Assembly (NCBI GenBank): GCA_964035015.1
Contig: OZ036015.1
Coordinates: forward strand, 1,377,501 to 1,441,500
Reading direction: 5' to 3'
Length of the DNA: 64,000 bases
Source: Corallium rubrum
Taxonomy: Eukaryota; Cnidaria; Anthozoa; Scleralcyonacea; Coralliidae
Below the pieces are notes generated by a model. The model worked only from the letters and a program-made list of their open reading frames with translations. It did no database searches and was not told the DNA's origin. Within the stretch, counting starts at the first letter, position 1, and each line of letters starts with the position of its first letter. Positions 51,785 through 63,312 of this stretch are shown here, piece by piece. Made by a program: the position numbers and the translations under genes.

Positions 51785-52243
51785 TGGTTGGTTGGTTGGT
51801 TGGTTGGTTTGTTTGTTTGTTTGTTTGTTTGTTTGTTTGTTTGTTTGTTTGTTTGTTTGTTTGTTTGTTTGTTTGTTTGTTTGTTTGTTTGTTTGTTTGT
51901 TTGTTTGTTTGTTGGTTGGTTGGTTGGTTAGATGGTTGGTTATTAGTTGGTTGGTTGGTTGGTTGGTTAGTTTGTTGGTTAGATGGTTGGTTGGTTGGTT
52001 GGTTAGATGGTTGGTTGGTTAGTTGGTTGGTTGGTTGGTTGGTCGGTCGGTTGGTCGGTTGGTTGGTCGGTCGGTCGGTCGGTCGGTCGGTCGGTCGGTT
52101 GGTTGGTTTGTTGGTTGGTTGGTTGGTTGGTTGGTTGGTTGGTTGGTTGGTTGGTTGGTTGGTTGGTTGGTTGGTTGGTTGGTTAGATGGTTGGTTGGTT
52201 GGTTGGTTGTTTGGGTTGGTTGATTGATTGCTTGATTGATTGC

Positions 52244-52278
<35 letters not shown>

Positions 52279-52325
52279 CCTGACTGATTGGTTGATTCAG
52301 TGGTTGATTCAATGGTTGGTTGGTT
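51785..52325. repeat. (TTGG), (TTTG), (TCGG) and (TTGA) tetranucleotide repeat
   Basis: Successive blocks: TTGG, TTTG (51808-51912), TTGG, TCGG (52040-52100), TTGG, then TTGA/TTGC to 52325. Confidence 0.96.
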
Positions 52326-52329
52326 AGGC

Positions 52330-52780
52330 GTTACTCGTGCTCAGTCTTTTTGCCGAGCTAAGTATGGCTGCGTATATCAATTTTCGGATTTGGAAATTTC
52401 GAGATGTTGGTTCTGAACCCCCCTGACCATGCAACAGATGAGTCCTGCGTTTTTACACGTTTTGCTCGCATAATTTCCTTGTGATCGAAGCTGTTCAAGA
52501 CTTAACAAGACGCCTGGTCAGGCGTTCCCTCGGGCTACTACAAAATCACAGTGCTATATATATAGTATGTGCTCGAGGTACTGAAGCGAAGCTGCAATCA
52601 CGTACATACGCAGGTTGTCCGCCATGCAGTGCGCTAAGATCTAAAGTCCAAACACATTGGTCACAGACAAAAGTCAAAACACAATCCAGTTCTCCTATAG
52701 AAAACACAATATGAATTTGCAATACACTGACAAAGCACGATTGCATGTATTTAACGTATTTCCACATATGCACAGCGTTC
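52330..52780 (-). mobile_element. Dispersed repeat, inverted copy of 56.8-57.1 and 59.58-60.0 kb
   Basis: On the minus strand it contains GGAGAACTGGATTGTGTTTT, CAATGTGTTTGGACTTTAGA and GACCAGGCGTCTTGTTAAGT, found again in direct orientation at 56895-57090 and 59628-59820. The repeated 60-78 codon frame (CDQCVWTLDLSALHGGQPA) is conserved among copies, but no family is recognised. 52.8-53.17 kb is unassigned. Confidence 0.75.
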
Positions 52781-53175
52781 ATATGTCGAGTCTCTTCGGG
52801 TATTAAATACCAACACAGCTATTATTAACGGCGTGTGAGATTGTAGGTGAAAATAATATCAAGATACTTGCCAGCGACATTACTGACCAACAACTATATC
52901 TGTGAACACACAAAACACATCCGGGACGAGAAAGACTTGATCAGACATCAGGAAAGCAAAGAAAGAAAGCATTTGGCATGCACGCATCAGTTTCGCAAAG
53001 CCTCAACAATTTAAACACGAACTTTCAATACTGCCTTCTTTCGATTTTTACTCTGGACATCGTGGCCTCACTAATTAGTGGATTTATGAACTTAATTGTC
53101 AATTGGGATAATTTCAGTATTTTCAGATGGAACACTATCCTTCGTCCTGCCTATTGAATGTCGTTCTAACAATCA

Positions 53176-54031
53176 TTGGTGAAGAGCGAAGTGCCCGCCC
53201 CAATTCGAAGCAAATGCGAAGTATTAAGAATATCGAGAAAGCGTAGCAGCCGTCTGTCATCTCTTGCGGTCGGCCCATACACCATTGGCGACCATGCTCT
53301 CGCTGTGGTTTCATCTCAAAAAGACCTCGGGGTCATGGTCAACGACAAGCTCACCTGGAGCATCCACACGTCTACTGTTGTGGCCAAAGCCAACAAGATG
53401 CTTGGCTTTATACGGCGGCACTTTGGTGATGCCTACATAAGATCTAACCACAGAAGACTGCTGTACTTGTCACTTGTGCGCTAGCTCCCAACTAGGTTAC
53501 GCTAGCGAAGTGTGGGCTCCTCAGTCATGTATTACAGACTTAAAATTACTTGAAGGTGTACAGAGGCGTGCCACCCGTTTTATTCTTAGTTGTAATTCTG
53601 ATCCTAATCTCCGACCTAACTATAAGACTCGCCTAGTTTCCCTAAATCTACTTCCTATCTCTTACTGGCTAGAATGCCGTGACTTATGTTTTATGTATAA
53701 ATACATAAACGGTTTCTACAACATCCAGCTACACCATTATCTCTGTATCTCTAGTGGCCGCACCAGAAGCTCTGTTTCTAATTTTAATCTTCGTCCAATT
53801 CACCGTTTTCGTACATCACTGTTCAGAGACTCTTTTTTTAATCGCATTGTTCGACTTTGGAATAACTTACCACTTGTAATTCGTCAATCAGATACTTTCT
53901 CCTCCTTTAAATCTCAGTTGTACAATTTTTATTTTACTAAGCTAGAAACTGTCTTCGATAGTGATAGAGTAGGAACATGGAAGACTGTGTGTCCTAATTG
54001 TAGGAGTACTGGCAGACCCTTCTGCTGCTGA
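53176..54031 (+). pseudogene. LINE (non-LTR) ORF2 C-terminal region, frameshifted
   Basis: Two overlapping frames in different phase (53176-53484 and 53474-54031) together encode the thumb and C-terminal tail of a Jockey/CR1/I-like reverse transcriptase: SSQKDLGVMVNDKLTWSIH, KANKMLGFIRR, then GYASEVWAP, LEGVQRRATRFIL, RDLCFMYKYING and IVRLWNNLP, ending in a CPNC...RPFCC-type tail. The YADD catalytic region is missing. A small insertion near 53483 breaks the frame. A 160-bp 3' tail leads into a (TATTGG)n/(TATTG)n tract, so this is a dead, 5'-truncated copy. Confidence 0.88.
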
Positions 54032-54192
54032 GAACCTGTATTCTCGCAAATCTCTAATTTTTGTCAGTTTCTTTATTTTAGCAGTGTATGCAGGGGTTGG
54101 CCTAGTTGGGACTTAGAGTCCGTTCGCTAGCCCCTTATCTAACTCACTTAACACTTTTGTTGTTTGTAACGTATTTGTAACTTGTCTTTTTT

Positions 54193-54572
54193 ATTGTATT
54201 GTATTGGTATTGGTATTGGTATTGGTATTGGTATTGGTATTGGTATTGGTATTGGTATTGGTATTGGTATTGGTATTGGTATTGGTATTGGTATTGGTAT
54301 TGGTATTGGTATTGTATTGTGTATTGTATTGTGTATTGTATTGTGTATTGTATTGTGTATTGTATTGTGTATTGTATTGTATTGTATTGTGTATTGTGTA
54401 TTGTGTATTGTATTGTATTGTATTGTATTGTATTGTATTGTATTGTATTGTATTGTATTGTATTGTATTGTATTGTATTGTATTGTATTGTATTGTATTG
54501 TATTGTATTGTATTGTATTGTATTGTGTTGTATTGTAGTGTATTGTATTGTATTGTATTGTATTGTACTCAG
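54193..54572. repeat. (TATTGG)n then (TATTG)n microsatellite
   Basis: Hexamer block 54203-54312, TATTGTG variants to about 54410, then pentamers. It begins at the 3' end of the LINE copy. Confidence 0.96.
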
Positions 54573-54639
54573 TGAGTTTGATTAAAGTTTCTGTGTGGAA
54601 TTCGCCCTTTTACCCCCCCCCCCCCACCCCTAAGCCTGT

Positions 54640-54890
<251 letters not shown>

Positions 54891-54982
54891 AGAAGTTACT
54901 ATCGCAAGTGAAGTGCTGCCTGAAATGGGACAACGTTTAGTCTACTCCACAAGCAACTCTGCGCACTTTGTGGCTAATGTGA

Positions 54983-55103
54983 CACCACCTTGCCCACTCC
55001 ACCCAAGATTGCCCACTCCACCCAAGATTGCCCACTCCACCCAAGATTGCCCACTCCACCCAAGATTGCCCACTCCACCCAAGTTTGCCCACTCCACCCA
55101 AGT
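54983..55103. repeat. 19-bp minisatellite, 6-7 copies
   Basis: CCCACTCCACCCAAGATTG repeated with almost no variation, the last copies with AAGTTT. 55.1-55.5 kb has nothing that I can call. Confidence 0.94.
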
Positions 55104-55795
55104 TTTTCTCACCTCTTCACAATAAGAGCCCACAGAGTTGCTTGCGAAGCCAGCGAAGGAGGTTGGAAAGTCCAAAAATTTATTTTATTACAATAGACAG
55201 AGTATGTACACATTTCTTCCATATTTTTTAATTATAAAATTGAGAACTACAAGTTAGTATAACTTATCACTTGACATGATATGGCAAGGGTTTTGACAGG
55301 ATGTACTCATAATTTATAATATACAAATATTAAATAATCATGCCTCTTGCTCTAATGCTGTGGCAAGTCTGTCAATGCAATTCCAAGTGCTTAATATGTT
55401 TTGACAAATCTAGAGCTTTAATAAAATTTTACAGCAATGTACCGTTGAGCCCGTCAGATTATTTTTCAGAGAACACACACACGCAGATCAGAATGTTGAA
55501 CATGAACCCGGACAGAATTTCGTGACAGGACATGTATCTGCGCCAAACCCACCACTGTGATAATCTTCTCAAGATCTTGCAATACCTTGTGTAATCTTGG
55601 AAAATCTTGTAAGATCTTAAGAAAAATCTTATAAGATTTTTACACGTAGATCTTATAAGATTTTAGCGAGATCTTATAAGATAATTAAAGAGAAAGTACA
55701 CGTTCTCTGACCAAAATAATTTTTTATCATGATTCACAAAAACTGTGGTAGATAACACTCACAAGTTTACTATAAGTCACGTTAAAAATACTTAC

Positions 55796-55968
55796 CAGTT
55801 TTATCAGCAATATCCCGTCTCCGAAATGTTTTAGTGCAAAGCTTTGTCGGAAATACAGAACTAGAATTTAACGGCTGTTGAGCTGGACACCGCGGGTTTA
55901 AATGCCCCTGAATCACCTGTAGGTTTGTGCCAGTTTGGAAACTTATACCGTTAGATAGAGCGTTAATT
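55796..55968 (-). CDS. Candidate upstream APC exon (57 codons)
   Basis: TTGTTGTACAG precedes and GTAAGT follows an open stretch beginning INALSNGISFQTGTNL and ending RRRDIADKT plus one base. Its phase-1 end joins the phase-1 start of the exon 50244-50155 (giving Val in ...ADKTVWGLG), which supports membership of APC. Against this, the 5' half recurs in two decayed copies at 56095-56170 and 56295-56380, and the area is flanked by transposon-like sequence, so it may be an exonised or chance frame. Confidence 0.4.
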
Positions 55969-56400
55969 CTGTACAACAAATGTGAGTTAGAAAAAATCGT
56001 AAAATATCAACGGCCGGACTACTATTTGAACTGATATGAGCGCCAAATATCAAATGGCAATTATCGGGTCAAACGCGGTCATATTTAAAGTAAATCCCTG
56101 AATCGTCTGTAGGTTTGTGCCATTCACGAAACTTGTACAGTTAGATAGAGTGTAAAATACTCTACAACATATGTGAATTAGAAAAAATCGTTTAGAATAG
56201 AACCTTGAAAAATCATAGTGTTTTAGTCAAAAACTTTGTGGGAAATATACAATTTAACGGCTAACAGCCGTATTGATACCGCGCGTATAAAGTATACCCC
56301 GGAATCGTCTGTAGGTTTGTGCCATTCACGAAACTTCTACAGTTAGATATAGCGTTAAATTCTGTACAACATATATGAATTAGATAACATGGTATAGAAT
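55900..56400. repeat. Tandem triplication around the candidate APC exon
   Basis: (G/A)TCGTCTGTAGGTTTGTGCCA and AGTTAGATAGAGYGT...CTCTACAACATATGTGA recur at about 55921, 56111 and 56313 (spacing 190 and 202 bp). The second and third copies have stops or lost splice sites. Confidence 0.8.
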
Positions 56401-56479
56401 AGCAATGGAGAAAAGGCTATTTGAACTGACATGAGCGCAAATATCAAATTAATTAATTTATTGCATGTTGTGGGCGAAA

Positions 56480-57090
56480 CACACCCACATGTTTCATTCA
56501 AATTAATTTGGCTTGATAATAGCAAAGATATATAACTTTTTTTCAATAACTCATTATGCACATGTGACGCTAAAATATTTAATTTACATATCAAACAAAC
56601 TGAAATATCTCAACAACGAAGCAAGGAAATGAAAAACTTCTGTTACCCTATCATTTTAAGTGTTCTTTCAAATAAGACAGACTTAATTTTTACACCACAT
56701 TACTTCGTAAACTATAGACAACACAACAGAGCGTTGATCTACGAAAATCAACCTCAATCGCGCTTCTTTTTGGCTTAAAATCTAAGGGTGTTTATTATAC
56801 AACTGCATTAAAAACTGTCCAAATAACGCTAAAAATGAGTGCAAATATATAGTGCTTTGTCAATGTAGTGCAAATTCATATTGTGTTTTCTATAGGAGAA
56901 CTGGATGGTGTTCTGACTTTTGTCTGTGACCAATGTGTTTGGACTTTAGATCTTAGCGCACTGCATAGCGGATAACCTGCGTATGTACGTGATTGCAGCT
57001 TCGCTTCAGCGATCACGTACTTTATTGATAGCACTGTGATTTTGCAGTAGCCCGAAGGAATGCCTGACCAGGCGTCTTGTTAAGTCTTTA
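56480..57090 (+). mobile_element. Dispersed repeat block (direct copy at 59.25-59.83 kb)
   Basis: Half a foldback MITE (to about 56690) leads into TTACTTCGTAAACTATAGAC, AACAGAGCGTTGATCTACGA and the CDQCVWTLDL block. The same order is found at 59.25-59.83 kb, so this is one larger dispersed unit. The AACAGAGCGTTGATCTACGA part also stands alone at 50377-50410. Confidence 0.8.
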
Positions 57091-57395
57091 AGTAAGTGAT
57101 TAGAGTTGCCAGGAGGAAACGTAATTTAGGTGCTGGTTACATGTGCCGGGTTGACTCGTGTCACGAAATTCTTTCCTCGGCCGCAAAAGGAGATTTTAAT
57201 TAACGTTAGGATTCGTTTACATCTAAAGTAATTTATACAATACCCTGGTTGCTATGCGTGTTTTCATTGGTTGTTACCCATGATCTATTAGAGGACAGAC
57301 ACATGGATCACGTCAGATCACGTCAGCTGACTTGTTTTTTTCTTTCTTCATGCCCCAAAATCCGGCAAGACGTATTGTGTAATTTTTATATTGTA

Positions 57396-57592
57396 TAAAA
57401 CAAATAGATTCCATTTTTTTGTTGTCTGTTCAGTTATAGATGCACAGAAGACGTCACAACGTGGTAAGAACATCAGTGACCCACTCGACTGTGTCTCGTG
57501 GGCCACTTTTTTGTTCTTACCACGTTGTGACGTCATCTGTGCATCTATAACTGAACAGACAACGGCAAAATGGAGTCTATTTGTTAAATCGA
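57396..57592. repeat. Palindromic inverted repeat
   Basis: AACAAATAGATTCCATTTTT...ACGTCACAACGTGGTAAGAAC at left is complementary to the right half, around a centre near 57494. Two open frames read across it, one on each strand, because of the symmetry. Confidence 0.88.
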
Positions 57593-58039
57593 TTTGTGTT
57601 ATCAAATGTTTGATGTTCAAAACATTCAAACTTTTTGCCTTCAAATGGTTTATGGTTTGTGGGTTATGGTTTGTTAATCTTCTCAACTCAGCTGGATATA
57701 TTTAATAATTCAATGGAATGATCCATACAAGACATCTTAACCAGTTAGTTAACGTCCGAAACTTTCATCATGCATTCTAGTTCACGAGCGGATATAATAC
57801 TGATTTTTTCATTAAAACTGTGGTTATTCATCTCAAGTATTTGATTTTATTCAGGCAGTGTTCATAAATCAGTCATTTCATGGCAAAAAGTTTGATTATT
57901 CTGCTCATAAAGCCGATTGCAGATATTGATATGCAATCTCAGCACAGTGACAATCTCAGACCGCTACACCGGGGTAATATAATCAGTCCCGCAATATATA
58001 TATGTAATAGTTCAAATACCAGATGGAGGACTTTGCCGG

Positions 58040-58155
58040 GAATTCAAAGTCCGAGTGCTTTTTGAAAAGGCGAGCCAAAGGCGAGCCTTTTTAATGCACG
58101 AGGGCTTTGTAATCCCGGTAAAGTCCGACGTCGAGTATTTGAACTGACTTCTCAA
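58040..58155. repeat. Hairpin inverted repeat with GGCGAGCC...GGCTCGCC-type centre
   Basis: ACTTTGCCGGGAATTCAAAG / CTTTGTAATCCCGGTAAAGT pair about AAAAGGCGAGCCAAAGGCGAGCC. 57.66-58.04 kb is unassigned. Confidence 0.8.
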
Positions 58156-58314
58156 ACTCAAAACTCCGAAGATACCTCTGAAACGTAATATAATTTGCCT
58201 TATTTCAAAGTCCCAAGACTTTGAAAACGTATTTTGCATTATTTCAGAGTACTAGTACTTTTCCTCCGATTTCAAAGCACTGATTAAACATTTAATATAC
58301 TTTTATACATAACA

Positions 58315-59040
58315 ATTAAATATATAGTAAGAATACAGTCTTTGAAGGACGACATATTAGTCGAGACTGTTCCGATATCACGAAGTCGAACATTATACAT
58401 AGATGAAATATTAAACCATTTCGTAACGTCCCAACTTGACTTACGGTTACAAATGGTGAGCGGGGCATGTTAATGGTGCGTATTGGTCGTTTCTGATAAG
58501 CTACTCTAGCTAGATATTAGTATTGGTCAGTTTTCTGATCAAAGATGAACTTTAGACAATCAAACCATTTGCACTATTTGCATACATGTTATGGTCAAAT
58601 TACGAAAAGTTCATTGCATCAGATGCAATCAGATAATTGCTTCGTTCTTTAAACGAACTTATTCAATTTGAGATCAAATGTAGCAAATTGTCGCAAAATG
58701 TAGCAGAATGTCGTAAAATGTTACAAAATGTCGCAAAATGTAGCAAATTGTCGCAAAATGTTACAAAATGTCGCAAATTGTGGCAAAATGTAGCAGAATG
58801 TCGTAAAATGTTACAAAATGTCGCAAATTGTGGCAAAATGTAGCAGAATGTCGTAAAATGTTACAAAATGTCGCAAAATGTAGAAAAGTGTTGCAAAATG
58901 TCCCACGATGTCGCAAAGTGAATATTACTCAGATTAGATAATTCCAAGCAGTTAACGCGACAGATTTCCGTAATATTATAAGTATACCCTAAAAATAGTA
59001 TAGTTTATATTTAGAAATATAGAAGATGTGCGGCCAGGTA
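58315..59040. repeat. Left arm of a large inverted repeat
   Basis: From AGTAAGAATACAGTCTTTGA through ATCACGAAGTCGAACATTAT, the GTCGCAAAATGTAGC repeat (58680-58920) and ATTACTCAGATTAGATAATT. The right arm at 60225-60855 is its reverse complement with small differences. 59.25-60.0 kb lies between the arms. Confidence 0.9.
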
Positions 59041-60224
59041 GATATATATTTAAAAAATAAAGTCAACGTTCTCTGACCAAAGATTTTAATGACGAGCTTT
59101 CGACTACCAGAACGGTAGAAGGCTTCAGTTCTCATTGGTATTGTCCGATATAATCACTTGAAATTGAAAATCTACATGTTTAGTAGTGTTGTGGCCGCGA
59201 AACACACCCACATGCTTCGTTCAAATTAATTTGGTTGGTATGATAATAGCAAGGATATATAACTTTTTTCAATAACTTATTATGCACATGTAACGTTAAA
59301 ATATTTAGTTTGCATATCAAAACAAACTGAAATATCTCAACAACGAAGCAAGGAAACGAAAAACTGCAAAAGATGTTACTCTATCATTTTAAGTGTTCTT
59401 TCAAATAAGACAGACTTAATTTTTATACCACATTACTTCGTAAACTGTAGACAACACAACAGAGCGTTGATCTACGAAAATCAACCTCAATCGGGCTTCT
59501 TCTTGGCTTAAAATCTAAGGGTGTTTATTATACAAGTGCATTAAAAACTGTCCAAATAACGCTAAAAATGAGTGCAAATATATAGTGCTTTGTCAGTGTA
59601 TTGCAAATTCATATTGTGTTTTCTATAGGAGAACTGGATGGTGTTTTGACTTTTGTCTGTGACCAATGTGTTTGGACTTTAGATCTTAGCGCACTGCATG
59701 GCGGACAACCTGCGTATGTACGTGATTGCAGCTTCGCTTCAGCGATCACGTACTTCATTGATAGCACTGTGATTTTGCAGTAGCCCGAGTGAATGCCTGA
59801 CCAGGCGTCTTGTTAAGTCTTGAACAGCTTCGACCACAAGGAAATTATGCGAGTAGAACGTGCAAAAACGCAGGACTCATCTGTTGCATGGTCAGAGGGG
59901 TTCAGAACCAACATCTCGAAATCTCCAAATCCGAAAATTGATGTACGCAGCCATACATAGCTCGGCAAAAAGACTGAGCACGAGTAACGCCTAACCCAAG
60001 GGTCTCTGGTGGGAGGCAGCAATGCAATAATAAGCATTTAATAATACAAACATATGATCACTTGTAATCTTGTGTCGATGAGTACAGAAAGAGAACACCC
60101 ATTCTCGCTAGCAGAACGGCACAGCGCAAAGATGAATTGTGAAAGTACTAATGAAACAAGTAAGTGATTAGAGTTTCCACGAGGAAACGTAATTTATCTA
60201 CGTCGCCGCGCATCTTCTATATTT

Positions 60225-60855
60225 CTAAATGTTGTTAAACTATACTATTTTTAGGGTATACTTATAATATTACGGAAATCTGTCGCGTTAATCTGCTTGG
60301 AATTATTTGATCTGAGTAATATTCACTTTGCGACACCGTGGGGCATTTTGCAACACTTTGCTACATCTTGCGACATTTTGTAACATTTTACGACATTCTG
60401 CTACATTTTGCGACATTTTGTAATATTTTACGACATTCTGCTACATTTTGCGACAATTTGCTACAATTTGCGACATTTCGTAACATTTTACGACATTCTG
60501 CTACATTTTGTGACAAATGTCAATTTGCTACATTTGATCTCAAATTGAATAAGTTCGTTTAAAGAACGAAGTAATTGTCTGATTACATCTGATACAATGA
60601 ACTTTTCGTAATTTGACCATAACATGTATGCAAATAGTGCAAATGGTCTGATAGTCTAAAGTTCATCTTTGATCAGAAAACTGACCAATATTAATATCTA
60701 CGCACCATTAACATGCCCGTTCACCAGTCAAGTTGGGACGTTACGAAATGGTTTAATATTTCATCTATGTATAATGTTCGACTTCGTGATATTGGAACAG
60801 TATCTACTAATATACAGTATGTCGTGTGTCAAAGACTGTATTCTTACTATATATA
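60225..60855. repeat. Right arm of the large inverted repeat
   Basis: Complement of 58315-59040, including ATAATGTTCGACTTCGTGAT and AAAGACTGTATTCTTACTAT. It is shorter because part of the left arm near 58460-58520 is missing and the internal repeat has fewer units. Confidence 0.9.
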
Positions 60856-60863
60856 TATATATA

Positions 60864-61960
60864 TTAAGGGACTGATTATATGAGCTCACACGGGCGAGGA
60901 AAGAATTTCGTGACAGGACATGCATCTGCGCCAAACCCACCACTGTGATAATCTTGTCAAGATCTTGTAAGATCTTGTGTGATCTTGGAAAATCTTGTAA
61001 GATCTTAAGAAAAATCTTATAAGATTTTAGTCCTGTTTTCACGACCAAAATTTAAGCGGGATCTGAGAGATCGGCGTAAATTAATCGCGATTAGTTTGCA
61101 CCACCTCAAAGAGGTGGATTAAACTGAGCACGATCATAATCGTGCTTCATAATCGTGCTTAACTTGACCGTGTATTGGGATTGAAAAACGCTTGCTATTA
61201 ATACATTGTTATTAACACGATAAAATGCTTTTTTTTGCCCTGCTATAGAAGCTTCCATCTCGCTATTGTTTGTTTCTTTCTTTCTTTTGCTATTACTCTT
61301 TCTCGTGTACTTATGTCTTCCGTTGTTCTTTGACGCACGCTACCCATACGAAGCTTCCAAAACCAAAAATATAGCTCGTCCGCCATGTTGAATAATGGTG
61401 TACGTATTTTAGTAAGGGATTATTCTAGAAGCTTAACTTAAGCATGCTTAAATTTTGGCCGTGTAAACACGGCTTTTTACACGTAGATCTTATAAGATTT
61501 TAGCGAGATCTTATAAGATAATTAAAGAGAAAGTACACGTTCTCTGACCAAATTTTGATTGATTGGTTGATTCAGTGGGCTGTTTGACAGTTGATTGGGC
61601 TGTTTGACTCTCTACAAAGAGAGCTAAAAATAATGAGTAGCTTAGCCAATCAGAACACCGGATTCTTATTAAAAACATTTAATAATACAAACATATGATC
61701 ACTTGCAGTCTTGTGCATGTCGCTAGTTGGTTTAATAGAGAAGTCCACAGTGAGTTTATAGAAAGAGAACACCCGTTCTCGCTAGCAGAACGCCACAGCG
61801 CAATGCCAAAGATGAGTTGTAAAAGTACTCGTGAAACAAGTAAGTGATTAGAGTTGCCACGAGGAAACGTAATTTAGGTTGCATGGTTGCATGGCTGACT
61901 CGTGTCACGAAATTCGTTCCTCGCCCGCGTACGTGAGCTCTCATATAATCAGTCCCTTAA
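60864..61960. mobile_element. TTAA-flanked DNA transposon relic (piggyBac-like), with nested insertion
   Basis: TTAA GGGACTGATTATATGAGC at left and GCTCTCATATAATCAGTCCC TTAA at right are inverted, followed by CGAGGAA(AG)AATTTCGTGACA pairing. TTAA on both sides is the piggyBac target signature. A second element (about 61030-61475; ends CACGACCAAAATTTAAGC/GCTTAAATTTTGGCCGTG) interrupts a GATCTTATAAGATTTT-rich part that is uninterrupted at 55610-55690. No transposase is present. Confidence 0.72.
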
Positions 61961-61965
61961 TATAT

Positions 61966-62337
61966 TTACCCCCTGTTCAGACTAGGTGCCCGATCACGGT
62001 GCCCGGGCACGGGCACTAATGTGAACACGACTTTTTCGCGGTGCCCAACTCAAACTAATCAAAACTGGGCACCGTGCGTTGAGGTAGTACTCGGGCACCG
62101 TGCCCGGGTACGGGCACTAATGTGAACACGTTTTCATAGTGCTTGGAGTGCCCAAAGTGGTGCCCACGCTTCTTACTCAATATTCTTTGTAATTCGGAGG
62201 CTTAAAGCGACAAAATAGCTGCAAAAGCCATGTAAAGCTTTCTGTGTGAACGCTTATGAGAGCCAGGCACCGTGAATGTGAACAAGGTCCCGTGCCCAAG
62301 CACCGTACCCGGGCACCGTAGTCTGAACAGGGGGTTA
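61966..62337. mobile_element. TTA-flanked MITE (PIF/Harbinger-like)
   Basis: TTA CCCCCTGTTCAGACTA at left and TAGTCTGAACAGGGGG TTA at right. A 3-bp TTA duplication and long inverted ends fit PIF/Harbinger. The interior repeats GGTGCCCGGGCACGGGC-type sequence in both directions. Confidence 0.82.
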
Positions 62338-62477
62338 GTAAGAATAGTCTTTGAGACACACGCACGACATATTAATAGGAAGGTCCTCTATACTTTTCAC
62401 GTGAAGCGTGATTGGGTTATTTTGTTACCCATGAAACGTTGATCTATGTTTTTTTTAATCCGTGATTCGTGATCGTA

Positions 62478-62696
62478 AAGCCAGCCACACACGAGAGCAA
62501 CTGGCTGAGCTAACCGCCTCGCGAGGCCATTTGCTCACCAAGATTCATTCTCTCGTGTGCGCGTTGTTTTTCCTGAGAATTTGACTTCGCGAGTCAAATT
62601 CTCAGGAAAAACGACGCGCACACGAGAGAATCTTGCCGAGCAAATGGCCTCGCGAGGCGTTAGCTCAGCTAGTTGCTCTCGTGTCCGGCTGGCTTT
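62478..62696. repeat. Near-perfect foldback, about 105-bp arms
   Basis: AAAGCCAGCCACACACGAGA at left and its near complement (TCTCGTGTCCGGCTGGCTTT) at right; the centre is GAGAATTTGACTTCGCGAGTCAAATTCTC. GCCTCGCGAGGC palindromes lie in both arms. Confidence 0.92.
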
Positions 62697-63154
62697 AGGT
62701 TTCAAATCTTTTCACCTGCACGTGAAAGTAACTTTTGATTTAACTGTGACCCGTGAATGAAGGCTAGAATTGAACGTGATTCGTGAATCGTCTGTTTTGC
62801 GTGAACAGTTTTTTTAGGATTTATGGAATTTCTGTTGTTTGCCTTGTCTGTCTTCAAACAGTTGAAGACCGGAATAGCATGTACTTGATATTTTACGCTA
62901 GCTACTTACAGATGATTTTGACTATTTTACTCTGACTAACTCCGGACGATTGTACTCGTCAAACGGAAACCGTCAGGCTTCAGAGTGTTGAGCCTGACAA
63001 TGATAAAAAGCGACGCCAGGCGCAATTTTGCATGATCGCAGTGTTTACAGACCTTTACAATGGACTGCAAGGACAGAAAGAAATCTTTCAAACTTGCTGG
63101 ATGCTTCTGAGATTGAAGAGAAAGACTTCGAGAATGCGAAATATTATTAATCGG

Positions 63155-63312
63155 TTAGATAATTATCAATTATTGGACGAGTCGGAGCAAAATATCATGA
63201 TTTGTCAGTGGCGAGCTACTAGTTATTTGCCGATGCCGAAGGCAGAGGCAAATAACTAGTAGCGAGACACTGACAAATCATGATATTTTGCGATAGACGA
63301 GTTCAATAATTG
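63155..63312. repeat. Near-perfect foldback around a GCCGATGCCGAAGGC centre
   Basis: AATATCATGATTTGTCAGTG...GCTACTAGTTATTTGCC at left faces GGCAAATAACTAGTAGC...CACTGACAAATCATGATATT at right. 62.7-63.15 and 63.3-64.0 kb hold AT-rich sequence and no exon that I can support. Confidence 0.92.

Noticed and set aside
57348..57705. Two opposite-strand proteins of about 105 residues with similar sequence
   Set aside because: They are the two readings of one palindrome.
59092..59135. Fifth hammerhead-like family on the minus strand (CTGAAGCC...GTCGAAAGCTCGTC)
   Set aside because: The hairpin CTACC/GGTAG is good, but CTGANGA is incomplete and helix I cannot pair.
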